A stretch of DNA of 6,415 nucleotides. It comes from an uncultured Lachnospiraceae bacterium. Lineage in GTDB: Bacteria > Bacillota > Clostridia > Lachnospirales > Lachnospiraceae. Below the pieces are notes generated by a model. The model had not been told where the DNA came from and searched no databases. It was given only the letters and a program-made list of their open reading frames with translations. This document shows, one piece after another, positions 6,141 to 6,415 of this stretch. The stretch spans positions 1 to 6,415 of the forward strand of contig URDN01000071.1 of the NCBI GenBank assembly GCA_900546495.1. Reading direction: 5' to 3'. Position 1 is the first letter of the stretch; the number at the start of each line of letters is the position of its first letter. The translations under genes were made by a program, and so were the position numbers.

Positions 6141-6272
6141 CTATATTGTTACTTCCATATGTACAGTGCTCTTACTAATCCCGAATTTCTTCGCCGCCTG
6201 ACGCACCGTTGCCTTTGTATCAATAATATAATTTGCAATTTCCACTGCCCGCTCCTCGATATAATCTTTCAC
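6141..6272 (-). pseudogene. spoIIID: spoIIID, truncated: stage III sporulation protein D, N-terminal part
   Basis: SpoIIID is a small mother-cell regulator that, in Bacillus and Clostridium, activates and represses many SigE-dependent genes and sigK. The frame from the GTG at 6272 has GGAGG 7 nt upstream and reads VKDYIEERAVEIANYIIDTK then TVRQAAKKFGISKSTVH. This is the start and helix-turn-helix of SpoIIID and matches the B. subtilis protein closely. Full proteins have about 80-95 residues; here the frame ends after 43 with MEVTI and a TAG at 6141. The usual continuation is HKDVTERL. The DNA after the break still spells GTAACA, five extra bases, then GAACGGTT, so homology may run a little past the frameshift. 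After that it changes into the tnpV leader. The basic C-terminal region needed for DNA binding is missing. An intact second copy elsewhere is possible. Confidence 0.85.
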
Positions 6273-6301
6273 GGATAAGCCTCCGAAGACGCTGTTTTTA
6301 C

Positions 6302-6330
6302 AGTGTATGCACAGAAATTCCCGAATATGT
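6302..6330 (-). promoter_or_regulatory. SigE-type (mother-cell sporulation) promoter of spoIIID
   Basis: On the minus strand ACATATT (6324-6330) and CATACACT (6302-6309) are 14 bp apart. The SigE consensus is about KMATATT, 14 bp, CATACANT, so only the first base of the -35 differs. In B. subtilis spoIIID is itself transcribed by SigE. The predicted start lies about 20-25 nt before the GTG at 6272. Confidence 0.75.
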
Positions 6331-6363
6331 AGCAATCATTTTTATAGTTGTGCCTTATATGAA

Positions 6364-6412
6364 AGAATCCTGCTTGCAGGATTCTCCGCCTGCGGCGGGT
6401 CGCTTCAGCGAC
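6364..6412. repeat. Three abutting perfect hairpins (probable intergenic repeat element)
   Basis: Three inverted repeats follow one another with no base between them. The first has 10-bp arms around TT (6364-6373 and 6376-6385, AGAATCCTGC/GCAGGATTCT). The second has 5-bp arms around TGC (6386-6390 and 6394-6398, CCGCC/GGCGG). The third has 6-bp arms around TC (6399-6404 and 6407-6412, GTCGCT/AGCGAC). They are more G+C-rich than the flanks and lie upstream of the spoIIID promoter. The first hairpin could end transcription from the gene upstream of spoIIID, but only a short TTTC follows it. Confidence 0.6.
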
Positions 6413-6415
6413 ATA

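Noticed and set aside
6273..6335. 21 extra codons before the spoIIID GTG
   Set aside because: They would overlap the SigE promoter, and known SpoIIID proteins begin at the KDYIEER segment.
1..6415. CRISPR array, tRNA or rRNA genes
   Set aside because: No regularly spaced repeats and no cloverleaf or rRNA-like stretches were noticed on reading both strands.

Overview
The window looks like mobile-element-rich chromosomal DNA of a spore-forming, low-G+C gut Firmicute, most likely a Lachnospiraceae or related Clostridia. The support is a MobV relaxase and ParB fragment of the Tn1549-like ICE/IME type, an excisionase and a TnpV protein typical of these bacteria, Gram-positive Shine-Dalgarno sequences, and a spoIIID start preceded by a SigE-type sporulation promoter. 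This is family recognition from the sequence only; no search was run.

Layout. At 1-1080 (+) is the 3' part of a mobV relaxase gene followed after 8 nt by a parB-like gene that keeps only about 52 codons. Its homology stops near 1079, where it runs into a module on the opposite strand carrying a small excisionase (1103-1327, -). The integrase that normally partners such an excisionase is not in the window. A gap of about 315 bp holds a good sigma-A promoter for a 347-residue zinc-ribbon-like protein (1644-2687, +). A hairpin terminator at 2707-2730 separates that gene from a convergent regulatory operon.

The central block (5583 to 2718, -) is a three-gene operon: a BlaI/MecI-family repressor, a BlaR1-family M56 membrane metalloprotease, and an OmpR-type winged-helix protein without a receiver domain. 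Its promoter has a consensus TTGACA -35 box and two 15-bp dyads of BlaI-operator type, so it is very probably autoregulated. The protease keeps its zinc motif, but its outer part is not a penicillin-binding domain. It carries two diverged copies of a unit of about 55 residues. No beta-lactamase or other resistance gene is present, so this looks like a repressor/protease signalling unit with an unknown signal and unknown targets.

The right end (5674-6415, -) has a complete tnpV gene with its own terminator. It lies directly downstream of a spoIIID gene cut short just after its helix-turn-helix. The spoIIID remnant keeps its GTG start, ribosome binding site and a near-consensus SigE promoter, so a mother-cell sporulation promoter now points into tnpV. 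The last 49 bp hold three abutting perfect hairpins, a probable intergenic repeat element.

The window is therefore a mosaic of at least three mobile-element pieces around a regulatory operon, ending in a broken sporulation gene.
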